From positions 8,070 through 72,069 of the forward strand of contig JBMNJI010000012.1 of NCBI GenBank assembly GCA_050951585.1: 64,000 nt of DNA. Direction: 5' to 3'. This document shows positions 9,432 to 18,450 of the stretch, piece by piece (position 1 is the stretch's first letter; each line of letters opens with the position of its first letter). The stretch is from UBA3937 sp050951585 (GTDB taxonomy: Bacteria > Bacillota > Peptococcia > DRI-13 > DTU073). The translations under genes and the position numbers were made by a program. The notes below the pieces were generated by a model. The model made no database searches and was not told the origin of the DNA. It saw nothing but the letters and a program-made list of their open reading frames with translations.

Positions 9432-10703
9432 TTGGAGAAATTCGTGATTATTGGCGGGAACAGATTGTCCGGAACAGTGCGCGTAAGCGGAGGTAAGAAT
9501 TCTGTTTTGACGATCTTGCCCGCTTGTCTTTTGTCTAACGGGGTTTGTACCCTGCATGACGTGCCGAAATTGAGTGACGTTTTTGTGATGAAGGAAGTCC
9601 TGGAGTGTTTGGGGGCGAAGGTGGAATTCTCCGGCAATACGATGGTGGTTGATTCTTCCAAAGTGAGTAACGTGGAGTTGCCTGACCGGCTTACACGGAT
9701 GATGCGGGCCTCCAATCTGGTGATGGGACCTTTGCTGGCCCGGTTTCATAATGTCAAATTAGCGTACCCCGGCGGGTGTTCTATTGGTTCGCGTCCGATG
9801 GATCAACATTTAAGAGGAATGAAAGTATTAGGGGCGGAGATCACGGAAAAGCACGGCTATATTGAGGCAAAAAGCACGGGTTTAACGGGAAATGAGATTT
9901 GCCTGGATTTTCCCAGCGTCGGGGCAACAGAAAACATTTTGATTGCGGCAACTTTAGCAGATGGGGTGACGATCATTCGCAATGCCGCCAGAGAACCGGA
10001 AGTTGTTGATCTGCAAAATTTCTTGAATCAGATGGGCGCCAAGGTCAAAGGCGCCGGTACGGATGTCATCCGCATTGAAGGCGTCAAAAAGCTGGGTTCC
10101 GTTGAATATACGATTATTCCCGATCGGATTGAGGCCGGCACCTTTATGGTTATCGGGGCTATTACCGGCGGGGAGATTCTGATCAAGAACGTGATTCCCG
10201 AACACATTGAGGCGGTCATCTCGAAGTTAAGGGAGGCGGGAGTAGACATTGCGGAGAATGACCAGGAAGTATTAGTGCGGGGCAAGGGGAAAGCCCACGG
10301 GGTTGATTTTAAAACGATGCCTTTTCCGGGGTTCCCGACAGATATGCAGGCGCAGTTAATGGCCTTAATGGCCGTCTCGGATGGGACCAGTATTGTCACG
10401 GAAACGATCTTCGAAAACAGGTTTAAACATGTTGACGAATTGCGGCGGATGGGTGCAGATATTAAGGTGGAAGGCCGGGTCGCCATCATTAAGGGGGTCG
10501 ATAATCTTAGCGGTGCATATGTGGAGACCAGTGATCTGCGGGCGGGCGCTGCTTTGGTAACGGCGGGGCTGGTTGCTGAAGGCGCAACGGTACTGGATAA
10601 AGTTCATCTGATTGATCGCGGGTATGAGAATTTTGAACAAAAGTTAAGAAACTTAGGCGCACAGATTTTGCGGGTAAACGGTAACGGGATCAATAAGAGT
10701 TAA
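9432..10703 (+). CDS. murA: UDP-GlcNAc 1-carboxyvinyltransferase MurA
   Basis: First committed enzyme of peptidoglycan synthesis; it transfers enolpyruvate from PEP to UDP-GlcNAc and is the target of fosfomycin. The catalytic-loop cysteine is present in GGCSIGSRPMD near residue 117, with SGGKNSVLTIL at the N-terminus, PDRIEAGTF in the middle and DLRAGAALV near the end. It starts at TTG 9432 with GGAGGTG 7 nt upstream. Length 423 aa, normal. It closes the first transcription block, because a tandem terminator repeat follows 10 bp after its stop. Confidence 0.96.
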   Translation: MEKFVIIGGNRLSGTVRVSGGKNSVLTILPACLLSNGVCTLHDVPKLSDVFVMKEVLECLGAKVEFSGNTMVVDSSKVSNVELPDRLTRMMRASNLVMGPLLARFHNVKLAYPGGCSIGSRPMDQHLRGMKVLGAEITEKHGYIEAKSTGLTGNEICLDFPSVGATENILIAATLADGVTIIRNAAREPEVVDLQNFLNQMGAKVKGAGTDVIRIEGVKKLGSVEYTIIPDRIEAGTFMVIGAITGGEILIKNVIPEHIEAVISKLREAGVDIAENDQEVLVRGKGKAHGVDFKTMPFPGFPTDMQAQLMALMAVSDGTSIVTETIFENRFKHVDELRRMGADIKVEGRVAIIKGVDNLSGAYVETSDLRAGAALVTAGLVAEGATVLDKVHLIDRGYENFEQKLRNLGAQILRVNGNGINKS

Positions 10704-10713
10704 ATTTACTACA

Positions 10714-10961
10714 GTGCAACTAAGGCTTCTGCCTGCGCTCAAAGAGCTTGGCACAAGCCAAGTTTTCTTTAGCATAGCTCATAAGGATGAGTCAAGGGTC
10801 ATGCATAAGTGCAACTAAGGCTTCTGCCTGCGCTCAAAGAGCTTGGCACAAGCCAAGTTTTCTTTAGCATAGCTCATAAGGATGAGTCAAGGGTCATGCA
10901 TAAGTGCAACTAAGGCTTCTGCCTGCGCTCAAAGAGCTTGGCACAAGCCAAGTTTTCTTTA
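10714..10961 (+). repeat. 95-bp perfect tandem repeat, 2.6 copies
   Basis: Units start at 10714, 10809 and 10904. The first two are identical over 95 bp; the third is identical but stops after 58 bp. Each unit carries the hairpin CTTGGC-acaa-GCCAAG followed by TTTTCTTT, and the two full units also carry CTCAT-aagg-ATGAG. The repeat fills most of the 313-bp murA-ftsQ gap and holds no gene. No similar copy was noticed elsewhere in the window. Perfect identity suggests recent expansion by slippage or recombination. Confidence 0.93.
10747..10770 (+). terminator. Terminator-like hairpin in each 95-bp repeat unit
   Basis: A 6-bp stem CTTGGC/GCCAAG with an ACAA loop is followed by TTTTCTTT. Equivalent copies lie at 10842-10865 and 10937-10960. 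Three in series after murA would strongly insulate ftsQ-ftsZ from upstream transcription. Confidence 0.55.
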
Positions 10962-10969
10962 TTTTATAG

Positions 10970-10997
10970 TGGACAAGATTGCTCTATTTGCTATAAT
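10970..10997 (+). promoter_or_regulatory. Sigma-A promoter for ftsQ-ftsZ
   Basis: TGGACA (10970-10975), 16-bp spacer, perfect TATAAT (10992-10997), 20 bp before the ftsQ ATG. It lies directly after the terminator repeats, which suits an independent ftsQZ transcription unit. Confidence 0.6.
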
Positions 10998-11016
10998 AAT
11001 TAGCAGGGAGTGGTAA

Positions 11017-11799
11017 ATGACGATGGTGGGGAATGAAGGGAAGGTAGTTTATATTCGAAAGGCGAGAAGGAAAAAGTTTTCCATGATCGGTTTGGGATTA
11101 TTTTTAGTATTCTGCCTGTCCTTATCGCTGTATTTTTTTCTTAATTCCGCTTTTTTCAATCTACGGAATATTGAGGTTACTGGCTGCCAAACAATACCAG
11201 AAAAACAAGTTATTGACCTGAGCGGTTTGGTCTTAGGGACCAATCTCACCCATATTGATACAAGCACCGCTATCAGTAAGATCGAACTGCATCCTGTCGT
11301 CAAAACCGCGCGGATTTACCGCAGATTACCCCATACTATCCTGATCGAGGTTGAGGAGCGGGTCCCGGTAGCCTTGGTCGTGGGTGCCGGATGCTATTTA
11401 GCCGTGGATAGTGAAGGTGTTTATTTAAGAAAGGGAGAGGATTTATTAAATGAACTGACTTTACCGGTAATCAGCGGGCTGAAAGTCGAAGAGAACATCA
11501 GCCCGGGAGCTAATCTTACAACATTAGGTCTTTCGGCCGCTTTAACCTTACTTAAGGAAATGGACGAGACCTTTTTAAAGAATGTTGCGGAGATTAAGGC
11601 TGCTTCTCCCTATAGTCTGACCTTTAATATGTTACATGGGGTGGAGATCCGTTTTGGTGAACCGGAAGATGTTGATCGGAAGCTCCGTCTGATTAAGGAA
11701 TTATTATTCGAAAATGGACAGGTGATTAATGATCAGACAGTAGAATATATCGATTTGCGCTACAACTCTTTACCGGTTATTAAGCGAAAAAATATTTAA
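11017..11799 (+). CDS. ftsQ: Cell division protein FtsQ/DivIB
   Basis: Bitopic membrane protein of the divisome. A basic cytoplasmic N-terminus (VVYIRKARRKKFS) leads into one transmembrane helix at about residues 24-44. A POTRA domain follows (FNLRNIEVTGCQTIPEKQVI through PHTILIEVEERVPVA), then the FtsQ/DivIB beta domain ending near EYIDLRY. Length 260 aa, normal. It has its own promoter after the repeat block. ftsA, its usual neighbour in many bacteria, is absent between it and ftsZ. Confidence 0.88.
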   Translation: MTMVGNEGKVVYIRKARRKKFSMIGLGLFLVFCLSLSLYFFLNSAFFNLRNIEVTGCQTIPEKQVIDLSGLVLGTNLTHIDTSTAISKIELHPVVKTARIYRRLPHTILIEVEERVPVALVVGAGCYLAVDSEGVYLRKGEDLLNELTLPVISGLKVEENISPGANLTTLGLSAALTLLKEMDETFLKNVAEIKAASPYSLTFNMLHGVEIRFGEPEDVDRKLRLIKELLFENGQVINDQTVEYIDLRYNSLPVIKRKNI

Positions 11800-11933
11800 A
11801 TGAAAAAAAGGATTACCGAATACAATTGTGGAATAAGCATATGGAGAGTTATTTAAACTGATTCGCGGATTCGCTGGTCCGACAGGACGTTTATATAAAA
11901 AATTTACCGTATATGAAGGAAAGGGGAATTTGT

Positions 11934-12989
11934 ATGCTGGAGTTTGAAATGGAGTCTTTGAACCAGTATGCCCAGATAAAGGTTATTGGTGTAGGCGGCG
12001 GCGGAAGTAATGCTGTTAACAGGATGATTGACAGTGGTCTTAAAGGGGTCGAGTTTATTGCGATTAATACTGATGCGCAGGCTTTATACACCTCCAAAGC
12101 GGAAAACAAGATTCAAATCGGGACAAAGTTGACCCGCGGATTAGGCGCCGGAGCCAACCCCGAAGTTGGACTTAAAGCGGCCGAAGAAAGCCGTAATGAT
12201 ATTGTTGCTGCTGTTAAAGGGGCGGATATGGTGTTCGTTACCGCCGGCATGGGCGGCGGTACCGGAACGGGGGCTGCTCCCCTTGTGGCCGAAGTGGCGA
12301 AAGAGATGGGGGCGCTGACTGTAGGTGTTGTCACCAAGCCGTTTACTTTCGAAGGGAGAAAACGGTTTGGACAGGCCGAGATGGGGATTGATACGATCAA
12401 AGAAAAAGTTGATACGCTGATCGTTATTCCGAATGAGAAGCTGTTACAGGTAGTCGATAAAAACACACCGATTAATGATGCTTTCCGCATTGCCGATGAT
12501 GTTTTAAGGCAAGGTGTACAAGGCATTTCTGATCTGATTGCGGTCCCCGGTTTGATTAATCTGGACTTTGCCGATGTCAAGACGATCATGGAAGACACCG
12601 GGGCTGCTCTAATGGGGATCGGGATGGCTTCCGGCGAAAACAGGGCATCTGTTGCTGCCAGAACGGCTATATCCAGTCCTTTATTGGAAACCTCCATTGA
12701 AGGCGCCAGGGGTGTCTTATTGAATATTACCGGCGGGCCGGGATTAGGCCTCTTTGAGGTCAATGAAGCGGCTGAGATTATTGCGCAGGCGGCTGATCCT
12801 GATGCCAATATTATCTTTGGGGCGGTAATTGATGAGAGCATGGGAGACAATGTTAGAGTAACGGTTATCGCAACCGGTTTTGATAAAACACGGAAAGAAG
12901 CTATTTTAGAGCCGAATACGACTGCCAAACCGTTTAGTCTTGACGAACTAGAGATTCCGATTTTCTTAAGAAAAGCAAGAGACAAGTAA
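11934..12989 (+). CDS. ftsZ: Cell division GTPase FtsZ
   Basis: Tubulin-like GTPase that forms the Z ring. It has the first Gly-rich loop VGGGGSNAVNRM, the tubulin signature GMGGGTGTGAAP, FEGRKR and the T7-loop region around NLDFADVKTIM. The conserved C-terminal peptide is LDELEIPIFLRK. ATG at 11934 is chosen because AAGGAAAGGGGA lies just upstream; the ATG at 11913 has no ribosome site. Length 351 aa. A strong terminator follows. Confidence 0.97.
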   Translation: MLEFEMESLNQYAQIKVIGVGGGGSNAVNRMIDSGLKGVEFIAINTDAQALYTSKAENKIQIGTKLTRGLGAGANPEVGLKAAEESRNDIVAAVKGADMVFVTAGMGGGTGTGAAPLVAEVAKEMGALTVGVVTKPFTFEGRKRFGQAEMGIDTIKEKVDTLIVIPNEKLLQVVDKNTPINDAFRIADDVLRQGVQGISDLIAVPGLINLDFADVKTIMEDTGAALMGIGMASGENRASVAARTAISSPLLETSIEGARGVLLNITGGPGLGLFEVNEAAEIIAQAADPDANIIFGAVIDESMGDNVRVTVIATGFDKTRKEAILEPNTTAKPFSLDELEIPIFLRKARDK

Positions 12990-13019
12990 GAGCTGGCTAA
13001 TAACTGGGGTGAAAAGCTT

Positions 13020-13064
13020 AAGCAGCAAACTTCTTGGGAGGCAAAAGAAGTTTGCTGCTTTTTC
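13020..13064 (+). terminator. Rho-independent terminator after ftsZ
   Basis: A perfect 16-bp stem AAGCAGCAAACTTCTT / AAGAAGTTTGCTGCTT (13020-13035 and 13045-13060) is followed by a T run. It ends the division cluster. Confidence 0.9.
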
Positions 13065-13154
13065 GTTATGAAAAAAAAGAGGATTTCTTTGGTGAAAGGA
13101 GTAATATCATATAGATACAGGTCTAATTAGAGAGTATGAGGAGGCATCTTGCAA

Positions 13155-13754
13155 ATGAAATTCGTGGCTATAAATGGTAGTCCAAAGAAAGATGGGAATA
13201 CGGCCTTTTTACTGCAAAAAGGGTTGGAACAGATCAAACAGCTCGGCGGTGAGGTGGAAATAATTCATGCGTTGGACGTATTGAAAAGTATGCCGGTTCC
13301 TTTTTGCACAGTTTGTGCCACTCCATGCCAGGGTGCGTGTGTGAAAGGAACATTAATGGAGAAAGCGTTAAATACCTTAAGAGAAGCTGATGGGCTCTTA
13401 ATTGGTTCGCCTGTATATTTTGGTTCGGTTTCCGGGGAGTTAAAAGCTTTTTGGGATAAAACACGTTGTCTGCGCGGGGAAAAAGCGCTGCTCAATGTGC
13501 CGGGTGGTGCCGTTTCTGTTGGGGCATCCCGTTTCGGCGGGCAGGAGGGAACCTTACGTGCTATTCAGGAGATGATGCTGGTACAGGGAATGACGATTAT
13601 TGGCGGAGGCCAGAGGGAACATGATTGCGGTCATTATGGTGTGGCCGCTCATCAACCAGCCAGGGAGGACCAATATGCTTTGGAGAGGACCATTATTATG
13701 GCCAAACGTCTTTATGAGCTGGGTGTCGCCACAAAAAGTCTGCGGGAATCTTAA
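13155..13754 (+). CDS. Flavodoxin-fold NAD(P)H-dependent FMN reductase-like protein
   Basis: The N-terminus MKFVAINGSPKKDGNTAFLL is the FMN phosphate-binding loop of the NADPH-dependent FMN reductase / iron-sulfur flavoprotein group. Further flavin-site motifs are IGSPVYFGSVSGELKAFWDK and VGASRFGGQEGT. A cysteine set C-x2-C-x3-C-x3-C near residues 50-61 (CTVCATPCQGAC) could bind a metal or Fe-S cluster, but its spacing differs from the classic iron-sulfur flavoprotein motif. ATG at 13155 has GAGGAGG 10 nt upstream. The electron partner is unknown. Confidence 0.8.
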   Translation: MKFVAINGSPKKDGNTAFLLQKGLEQIKQLGGEVEIIHALDVLKSMPVPFCTVCATPCQGACVKGTLMEKALNTLREADGLLIGSPVYFGSVSGELKAFWDKTRCLRGEKALLNVPGGAVSVGASRFGGQEGTLRAIQEMMLVQGMTIIGGGQREHDCGHYGVAAHQPAREDQYALERTIIMAKRLYELGVATKSLRES

Positions 13755-13820
13755 GCTTGGAGGCACGTGAATTTGGTTGTGAATAGCGGTGAAGGTAGTT
13801 CGAAGGTGGAGGGGTGAGGA

Positions 13821-14873
13821 ATGACCATTCGTGAGGAATTGCATAATCTGGAGGAAAAATATCTGGCGCCATATGCGGCGTTAGCCTCTCAGAGTAAAGG
13901 CCGGGAGAGGGTGGAAGAGCCTGATGCTATCAGGACTTGCTTTATGCGCGACAGAGACAGAATCATTCACTCCAAGTCTTTCCGGCGACTCAAACATAAG
14001 ACGCAGGTCTATATTTCGCCGAACAACGACCATTATCGGACACGGCTGACGCATACGCTGGAGGTTAGTCAGATATCGCGGACGATTGGCAAGGCTTTAG
14101 GCCTGAATCCGGATTTACTGGAAGCGATCGCCTTAGGGCATGATGTGGGACATACGCCTTTTTCCCATACCGGAGAGGATGTCTTGAACAGGTTGTTGCC
14201 GGGCGGGTTTCGGCATAATGAAAACAGTGTCCGCGTGCTTACCAGGATTGAACAGGGTAAAAATGGGCCCGGGCTAAATCTGACCCGCGAGACCTTGGCG
14301 GGGGTTCTTTATCATAGTGGCCTGGAAAAAAGTGAAGGGGAAGAAAATACGCTGGAAGGACAGGTTGTTCGCCTTTCCGATAAAATAGCCTATATTCAGC
14401 ATGATATTGATGACAGTATCAGAGCCGGTGTGTTAAAAACCAGTGACATTCCCAAGGAGTATCTTGAGGTTCTGGGAGATGATCATAGCAGCAGAATCAC
14501 TACCCTCGTGGAGGATCTGGTGCAAAACAGCCGTAAGAATATTGCCGCCGGTAATTTAAAGATTAGCTTTAGTTCCGCTGTCAATGCTGCGATGAAAGGC
14601 TTGCGGGAGTTTATGTTTGCTACCGTCTATAAAGGGCCTTTGTGCATGGCGGAACGGCAAAGGGTTATTTACGTCGTGGAGTTTTTATTCGATTATTTTG
14701 TGAGAAACTATGAAAAGTTACCGGAGTTTTATCGGCAAATTGCCCTGGATGAGGGGATAGAAAGAGGAGTCGTCGATTATATCTCCGGGATGACCGATAA
14801 TTATTGCACGGCAATTTTCCGGGATTTGGTCCTGCCCCGTTCCTATGTGCAAATCACTTTACCGGAGCTTTGA
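13821..14873 (+). CDS. HD-domain dGTP triphosphohydrolase-like protein
   Basis: Likely metal-dependent nucleotide hydrolase of the Dgt family that cleaves dNTPs to deoxynucleoside and triphosphate. The HD residues are visible in YRTRLTHTLEVSQISR, ALGHDVGHTPFSHTGE and SDKIAYIQHDIDD. Its 350 aa match the shorter type-2 Dgt-like proteins that precede dnaG in many Clostridia. The ATG follows a GGAGGGGTGAGGA ribosome site. Substrate preference is not readable from sequence. Confidence 0.88.
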   Translation: MTIREELHNLEEKYLAPYAALASQSKGRERVEEPDAIRTCFMRDRDRIIHSKSFRRLKHKTQVYISPNNDHYRTRLTHTLEVSQISRTIGKALGLNPDLLEAIALGHDVGHTPFSHTGEDVLNRLLPGGFRHNENSVRVLTRIEQGKNGPGLNLTRETLAGVLYHSGLEKSEGEENTLEGQVVRLSDKIAYIQHDIDDSIRAGVLKTSDIPKEYLEVLGDDHSSRITTLVEDLVQNSRKNIAAGNLKISFSSAVNAAMKGLREFMFATVYKGPLCMAERQRVIYVVEFLFDYFVRNYEKLPEFYRQIALDEGIERGVVDYISGMTDNYCTAIFRDLVLPRSYVQITLPEL

Positions 14874-15036
14874 TCATTTCCGGAGAATTTCTTTCCAAAA
14901 AAATCCGCAGTATTTTGCGAAAAAAAGCAGGAAGTTAAGCTTTGATCACGAATTAATGGTAATTGTGTCTTTAATATTTTTAAATTAGCAGGAGAAAACG
15001 CTATTTATGGCGAATTCAATTTAAAACATTATTAAG

Positions 15037-16926
15037 GTGTTGAGTTGTGTGCCCGGACAAATAACCGAAGAATTTATCGATGACCTGCGCAACCGGGTAG
15101 ATATAGTGGACATTATCAAGGAGTATGTACCACTAAAGAAGCAGGGACAAAACTATAAAGGGTTGTGTCCGTTTCATTCCGAGAAGACGCCCTCTTTTGT
15201 AGTTTCGCCGCACAAACAAATCTACCATTGTTTTGGTTGCGGCAAAGGGGGGAATGTTTATACATTCCTCATGGACCGGGGCGGACTTTCTTTTCTTGAC
15301 GCGGTGGCCCATTTAGCGCAAAGATGCGGTATTCCGCTTCCCCAGGGCGAGCTCACGCCGGAAAAGGCCAGGCAAAATTCATTAAGAGAGAGATATTATC
15401 ATATTAATGAAATGGCCGTGCAATTCTTTCAACAGGGGCTGGAGGATCGCCGGGGTCAGCAGGCGAAGCAATATCTGCAAAAAAGGGGCATTAATAATGA
15501 ACTGATTACGAAGTTTTCCCTGGGTTATGCGCCTGATTCCTGGGATGAGCTGAGCCGCTTTTTGTTAGAAAAGGAGATTACCGAAGAAGAAATCATTTTA
15601 TTGGGTCTGGCGGTCAAAGGACAGCGGGGGAATCTGGTTGATCGTTTTCGTAATCGCGTTATGTTTCCGATTTTTGATGACCGTAGCCACGTAATTGGTT
15701 TTGGCGGCAGGGTGATGGATGATACTCAACCTAAGTATCTGAATTCACCGGATACGCCACTTTTTAGCAAAGGCCGGCACCTTTATGGGCTTAATCTGGC
15801 GAAAACCGCCATCAGAAGTAATGAACAGGCCATTTTAATGGAAGGATACATGGACGTGCTTGCTGCCCATCAATACGGGATTACGCATGCCGTCGGGACG
15901 CTTGGCACAGCTTTAACAGCCGACCATGGCAAGTTACTGATGCGTTACACCTATAATGCGGTCTTATGTTTTGATGCTGATGCAGCGGGGCAGGAAGCCA
16001 GCATGCGCGGGCTGGATACTTTGCGGCAGTTGGGGATGAGGGTATCCGTGATGACGGTACCTGACGGTAAGGATCCTGACGAATTCCTGCGCAAGAACGG
16101 GCGGGACAGTTTTCAAGGGCTTATTGAACAAGCATTATCGCTTGTTGAATATAAACTAACGAGGCAGATGGCAAAATATAATAAAGAGACGGTTGCCGGT
16201 AAAGTGCAGATTATCCAGGCTCTTTTGCCTGATTTATACCTGATTCAGAGCCCGGTGGAGCGTCAAGGCTTGATTGATATGCTGGCGCAGCGTCTTTCCC
16301 TTGCCGAAACGGCCATTTACGCCGAGATGAAGAAATATCAGCTTGAAGCCGGGCGAAGTAGGCGCTACAAAGATAAAACAGGGGAGAGACAAGAGCGAAA
16401 AGCAGAACAGGGCGATATAGAAGAGCAGGATGTGGCCCGGCATTCCCGACGGGAACGGACGGCTTCCGAAAAAGCACAGTACTTTTTAACGCGGGTCTTG
16501 CTGGAGAATCCGGAGATGTTCGCGGAAGTTGAACAGGCCGGTGGAAAAGCCCTCTTTTCTGATAATTTCTATCAAGAAATTTACCAGGTGTATTATTTAT
16601 TGTATCGAGCTGGTCATAATATAAAGGCTGAAGATCTCATTACGCAGTTGGAGAATGAGCAAACCAGACAGATTATCACAGAAATTTTGCTTGATGATCA
16701 GATTCCGGCCGATTGGGGAAGAATATATAAGGATTGCTTACTTACTCTTCAAATAGAGCAGGTTAATCATAAAATAACAGAGAAAAACTCTTTGATGATT
16801 GAATATGAAAAAAGTGGTAATGTCACCAAATCTTTAGAAATCATGGCTGAAGTACAAAAAATGATTCAATATAGGCAAAGCTTGGTGTCATCCCTGGCGA
16901 AGGGGGGGAATACTGTTGAAAAATGA
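15037..16926 (+). CDS. dnaG: DNA primase DnaG
   Basis: Makes RNA primers at the replication fork with the replicative helicase. The N-terminal CHC2 zinc finger reads CPFHSEKTPSF and YHCFGCGKGG (about residues 44-70). The catalytic core and Toprim domain follow, with ILMEGYMDVLAAHQ, VGTLGTALT and FDADAAGQEAS. A Lys/Glu/Arg-rich linker leads to the C-terminal helicase-binding domain. The start is uncertain: GTG 15037 overlaps the only AAGG-like site, so TTG 15040 or GTG 15049 may be used. The 3' end overlaps sigA by 11 bp, forming the conserved dnaG-rpoD pair. Confidence 0.95.
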   Translation: MLSCVPGQITEEFIDDLRNRVDIVDIIKEYVPLKKQGQNYKGLCPFHSEKTPSFVVSPHKQIYHCFGCGKGGNVYTFLMDRGGLSFLDAVAHLAQRCGIPLPQGELTPEKARQNSLRERYYHINEMAVQFFQQGLEDRRGQQAKQYLQKRGINNELITKFSLGYAPDSWDELSRFLLEKEITEEEIILLGLAVKGQRGNLVDRFRNRVMFPIFDDRSHVIGFGGRVMDDTQPKYLNSPDTPLFSKGRHLYGLNLAKTAIRSNEQAILMEGYMDVLAAHQYGITHAVGTLGTALTADHGKLLMRYTYNAVLCFDADAAGQEASMRGLDTLRQLGMRVSVMTVPDGKDPDEFLRKNGRDSFQGLIEQALSLVEYKLTRQMAKYNKETVAGKVQIIQALLPDLYLIQSPVERQGLIDMLAQRLSLAETAIYAEMKKYQLEAGRSRRYKDKTGERQERKAEQGDIEEQDVARHSRRERTASEKAQYFLTRVLLENPEMFAEVEQAGGKALFSDNFYQEIYQVYYLLYRAGHNIKAEDLITQLENEQTRQIITEILLDDQIPADWGRIYKDCLLTLQIEQVNHKITEKNSLMIEYEKSGNVTKSLEIMAEVQKMIQYRQSLVSSLAKGGNTVEK

Positions 16927-18055
16927 AAAACTTGATACAGAAGAAAAGGATTTAGAAAAATTGAAAGCTATCAGTGTGAAGGAACTGATCGAAAAGGGGA
17001 AAAAACGGGGTAATCTTACTTACAATGAGGTAAGTAACGCTTTGGATGGTATTGAGCTGAATCCCGAACAAATAGAAGAAATCTATGAACATTTTAGTTC
17101 CCTAGGGATTGATTTAGTTCCTGATACAGCTGGGATTGAAACATTGGAAGAAGAGGAATCCCTTGATTTGGATCAGGAAGATGAAGACGTGGAAATTGAC
17201 CTGGATTTGTCTGTGCCGGAAGGTGTGGGCATAGATGATCCTGTCCGCATGTATTTGAAGGAAATCGGGCGGGTACCGTTACTGTCGGCTGATGAAGAAA
17301 TTGACTTAGCCCAAAGGATGGAGGAAGGAGACGAGGAAGCCAAACGCCGTTTGGCGGAAGCGAACCTGCGCCTGGTGGTCAGTATTGCCAAAAGGTATGT
17401 GGGGCGGGGGATGTTGTTCCTGGATTTAATTCAGGAAGGCAACCTGGGTCTGATTAAGGCGGTAGAAAAGTTTGATTTCCGGAAAGGTTTTAAATTCAGC
17501 ACGTACGCAACCTGGTGGATTAGACAGGCAATTACGCGAGCGATCGCTGACCAGGCAAGAACAATCCGTATTCCGGTGCATATGGTGGAGACAATCAACA
17601 AGCTGGTCAGAGTATCGCGGCAGTTACTGCAGGAATTAGGCCGGGATCCATCGCCCGAAGAAATTGCCCAAGAAATGGAAATCCCGGTTGACCGCGTCCG
17701 TGAAATATTAAAAATTGCCCAGGAACCGGTATCATTAGAAACGCCAATCGGTGAAGAGGAAGACAGCCATTTGGGTGATTTCATTGAGGACGAAGAAGCA
17801 CCGGCACCGGCAGAGGCCGCTTCATTTATCCTCCTGAAGGAACAACTGGAAGAGGTCTTAGAAACCTTGACTCCCCGGGAGGAAAAGGTGCTGCGCCTAC
17901 GTTTCGGTTTAGACGACGGGCGGGCTCGTACTCTTGAAGAAGTGGGGCAGCAGTTTGGTGTGACCAGAGAAAGAATCCGGCAGATTGAAGCAAAGGCCTT
18001 GCGTAAACTAAGGCATCCCAGCCGTAGCCGCAAATTGAAGGATTATCTGGAATAA
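16916..18055 (+). CDS. rpoD: Primary sigma factor SigA/RpoD
   Basis: Housekeeping sigma-70 subunit of RNA polymerase. Region 1.1 is acidic. Region 1.2 has VRMYLKEIGRVPLL, region 2 has DLIQEGNLGLIKAVEKFD and STYATWWIRQAITRAI, region 3 follows, and region 4 has EEVGQQFGVTRERIRQIEAK. The TTG start overlaps the end of dnaG, with GGGGGG 7 nt upstream. At 379 aa it has the size of Gram-positive SigA. The sigma-A-like promoters in this window would be read by this protein. Confidence 0.97.
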   Translation: MKNEKLDTEEKDLEKLKAISVKELIEKGKKRGNLTYNEVSNALDGIELNPEQIEEIYEHFSSLGIDLVPDTAGIETLEEEESLDLDQEDEDVEIDLDLSVPEGVGIDDPVRMYLKEIGRVPLLSADEEIDLAQRMEEGDEEAKRRLAEANLRLVVSIAKRYVGRGMLFLDLIQEGNLGLIKAVEKFDFRKGFKFSTYATWWIRQAITRAIADQARTIRIPVHMVETINKLVRVSRQLLQELGRDPSPEEIAQEMEIPVDRVREILKIAQEPVSLETPIGEEEDSHLGDFIEDEEAPAPAEAASFILLKEQLEEVLETLTPREEKVLRLRFGLDDGRARTLEEVGQQFGVTRERIRQIEAKALRKLRHPSRSRKLKDYLE

Positions 18056-18074
18056 AACAGCCAAAAGTTAGTAC

Positions 18075-18103
18075 TTGACCGATGCAGATTCTTATTATAA
18101 AAT
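18075..18103 (+). promoter_or_regulatory. Sigma-A promoter for the tRNA pair
   Basis: TTGACC (18075-18080), 17-bp spacer, TAAAAT (18098-18103), about 25 bp before the first tRNA. Confidence 0.65.
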
Positions 18104-18128
18104 AAGTAATGTCGCGTTAAGAAGTAAT

Positions 18129-18203
18129 GGGCCTATAGCTCAGCGGTAGAGCCACCGGCTCATAACCGGTCGGTCCCTGGTTCGATCCCAGGTGGGCCCA
18201 CCA
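18129..18203 (+). tRNA. tRNA with CAT anticodon (Met or lysidine-type Ile2)
   Basis: A cloverleaf folds with acceptor GGGCCTA paired to TGGGCCC, anticodon loop CTCATAA and T-loop GGTTCGATCC. CCA is encoded at 18201-18203. Anticodon CAT is shared by elongator tRNA-Met and tRNA-Ile2, whose C34 is modified to lysidine; initiator is less likely given the A-U at the end of the acceptor stem. Confidence 0.93.
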
Positions 18204-18235
18204 CAACATGGTTACAATAATTAAGGAATAGATTT

Positions 18236-18311
<76 letters not shown>

Positions 18312-18327
18312 TTTAATGTTTATAACG

Positions 18328-18362
18328 GATTGTCACAATTATAGATGTGACAATCTTTTTTA
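18328..18362 (+). terminator. Terminator after the tRNA pair
   Basis: A 10-bp stem GATTGTCACA / TGTGACAATC is followed directly by a run of seven T. Confidence 0.88.
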
Positions 18363-18450
18363 ATAATTTGCGAAAACAGAGGAAGAGCTGGCGCAAAAAA
18401 ATTTACGGAGAAAATAAAGGGAAAAGAAAGAAAAAGGAGAAAAAATAAAG

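Noticed and set aside
10714..10961. CRISPR array
   Set aside because: The repeats are contiguous 95-bp units with no spacers, and no cas genes are present.
12113..12985. A 290-aa antisense open frame opposite ftsZ
   Set aside because: It mirrors the FtsZ codon pattern, has no ribosome site, and shows no family features.
17431..18033. A 200-aa antisense open frame opposite sigA
   Set aside because: Ser/Arg-rich shadow of the sigma factor gene without any start signal.
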